Below, piece after piece: positions 61,092-64,000 of a stretch of 64,000 nt of DNA (the first letter of the stretch is position 1; each line of letters opens with the position of its first letter). Below the pieces are notes generated by a model that was not told the DNA's origin, searched no databases, and worked only from the letters and a program-made list of their open reading frames with translations. The stretch is from positions 620,001 to 684,000 of the forward strand of contig NZ_JAGVQR010000001.1 in the NCBI RefSeq assembly GCF_018275325.1. Direction: 5' to 3'. A program made the position numbers and the translations under genes. The stretch comes from Nocardioides palaemonis (GTDB lineage Bacteria; Actinomycetota; Actinomycetes; Propionibacteriales; Nocardioidaceae).

Positions 61092-61107
61092 CACCAGGCC
61101 CCCGGTA

Positions 61108-61137
61108 GGCCCGACGCATCCCCCGCGTCGGGCCTTT
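61108..61137. terminator. Intrinsic terminator after the DoxX-like gene
   Basis: GGCCCGACGC pairs perfectly with GCGTCGGGCC around ATCCCCC, followed by TTTCC. It lies between convergent genes. Confidence 0.85.
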
Positions 61138-61166
61138 CCGCATTCCCTTGTGTGCCGGCGTCGGGC

Positions 61167-63329
<2,163 letters not shown>

Positions 63330-63371
63330 TCACGCGTGGCTTCGAGTGCGCTCCACGTTGACGGGCCGGTC

Positions 63372-63377
63372 TAGCGT
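63372..63377 (+). promoter_or_regulatory. -10 hexamer TAGCGT at the last gene of the window
   Basis: TAGCGT ends 6 bases before the GTG at 63384. The bases between (GGAGAC) could also act as a ribosome-binding site. Confidence 0.4.
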
Positions 63378-63383
63378 GGAGAC

Positions 63384-64000
63384 GTGAGCGACACCAGCCA
63401 GACCCCGCACCCCGAAGCCAGCACCCTCGGCCAGCTCCGCGCGAGCGGCCACGAGCTCAAGCCGCTGCGCGTGGAGCTGCGCGACAACCTGATCGCCCGT
63501 CTCGCCGCCGGGGAGGACCCGTGGCCCGGGCTGCACGGGTTCGAGGACACCGTCATCCCCCAGGTCGAGCGGGCGTTGCTGGCCGGTCACGACATCGTGC
63601 TGCTCGGCGAGCGCGGCCAGGGCAAGACCCGGCTGCTGCGCTCGCTGGTGGGCCTCCTCGACGAGTGGACGCCGGTGATCTCGGGCTCCGAGCTCGGCGA
63701 GCACCCCTACGAGCCGATCACCGTCACGTCGCAGCAGGCGGCCGCGACCTACGGCGACGACCTCCGCGTCTCGTGGCGGCACCGCGACGAGAGGTACGCC
63801 GAGAAGCTCGCGACGCCGGACACCTCGGTCGCCGACCTGATCGGCGACGTCGACCCGATGAAGGTCGCCGAGGGCCGCCACCTCGGCGACCCCGAGACGA
63901 TCCACTTCGGCCTCATCCCGCGCAGCCACCGCGGCATCGTGGCGATCAACGAGCTGCCCGACCTCGCGGAGCGGATCCAGGTCGCGATGCTCAACGTGAT
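63384..64000 (+). CDS. AAA+ ATPase, Mg-chelatase/MoxR-like, partial (cut by window end)
   Basis: From GTG 63384 the frame stays open to the window end, giving 205 residues. The reading MSDTSQTPHPEAS starts the protein. A Walker A motif LLGERGQGKTRLLRSL lies at about 71-86. Sequence SHRGIVAINELPDL (about 180-193) is the Mg-chelatase/MoxR-type 'NE' segment near Walker B. Such ATPases work with VWA-domain partners in metal chelatases or protein maturation. The C-terminal half and any partner gene are outside the window. Confidence 0.75.
   Translation, partial: MSDTSQTPHPEASTLGQLRASGHELKPLRVELRDNLIARLAAGEDPWPGLHGFEDTVIPQVERALLAGHDIVLLGERGQGKTRLLRSLVGLLDEWTPVISGSELGEHPYEPITVTSQQAAATYGDDLRVSWRHRDERYAEKLATPDTSVADLIGDVDPMKVAEGRHLGDPETIHFGLIPRSHRGIVAINELPDLAERIQVAMLNV

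Overview
The window is high-GC (roughly 70-75 %) actinobacterial chromosome. GTG starts are common, most operon joints are 4-base ATGA or GTGA overlaps, and many start codons sit 6-7 bases after a -10-like hexamer (leaderless transcription). A DUF222/HNH gene, a DosR/DosS-type pair and the order mfd - lipoprotein - mazG - eno - ftsB-like - DUF501 - ppx - udg all fit Nocardioides or a close relative. The genus is an inference from gene content. I saw no insertion sequence, prophage or CRISPR array.

Region 1 (125-34901) is a large extracellular polysaccharide locus. It encodes an initiating sugar-phosphate transferase (27023), a Wzx-type flippase (12132), a Wzy/ligase-type membrane protein (18162), two Wzz-type proteins (13688 with a degenerate tyrosine-kinase domain, 15264), an Alg14/Alg13-like split glycosyltransferase (22580, 23065) and a GT2 glycosyltransferase (24669). 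Four sulfotransferases of two types (16058, 19526, 23644, 25619) suggest that the polymer is sulfated. Export and surface partners include four GH26-like glycosidases (three of them neighbours), a CotH-kinase/lamin-tail protein, a LamG lipoprotein and a 1734-residue PKD-repeat protein. An asparagine-synthetase homologue without its glutaminase nucleophile, a membrane histidine kinase with its response regulator, and a divergent LuxR regulator lie at the right edge. The regulator gene overlaps cysQ, whose usual substrate PAP is the by-product of sulfotransferases. A CCCCA-N3/4-YGGGG-like palindrome recurs in the intergenic regions of this locus, twice next to CACGTG, and may be a shared operator.

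Region 2 (34968-37362) has a Gdx/SugE-type guanidinium exporter preceded by a guanidine-III riboswitch, a VOC protein and two related secreted proteins.

Region 3 (37566-47761) is conserved housekeeping: mfd, a SurA-like lipoprotein, mazG, eno, a divisome protein, DUF501, Ppx/GppA, UDGb, an ACT-domain protein, peptide deformylase, and a tRNA with a UAA anticodon but an unusually short variable arm.

Region 4 (47906-59620) is mixed: a cytidylyltransferase-like protein, DUF222/HNH nuclease with a LexA-like box, RTX-repeat protein, Bax-inhibitor-like protein, SGNH hydrolase, cystathionine beta-synthase, a lipoprotein, TSUP exporter, YihY, YigZ/IMPACT, YchJ-like, a ribbon-helix-helix-like protein and DinB.

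Region 5 (59684-64000) resembles a hypoxia/redox module: a DosR-like regulator, DoxX-like membrane protein, DosS-like GAF-GAF kinase with the heme-type His, PNPOx-like protein and, at the edge, a partial AAA+ (Mg-chelatase/MoxR-like) gene.
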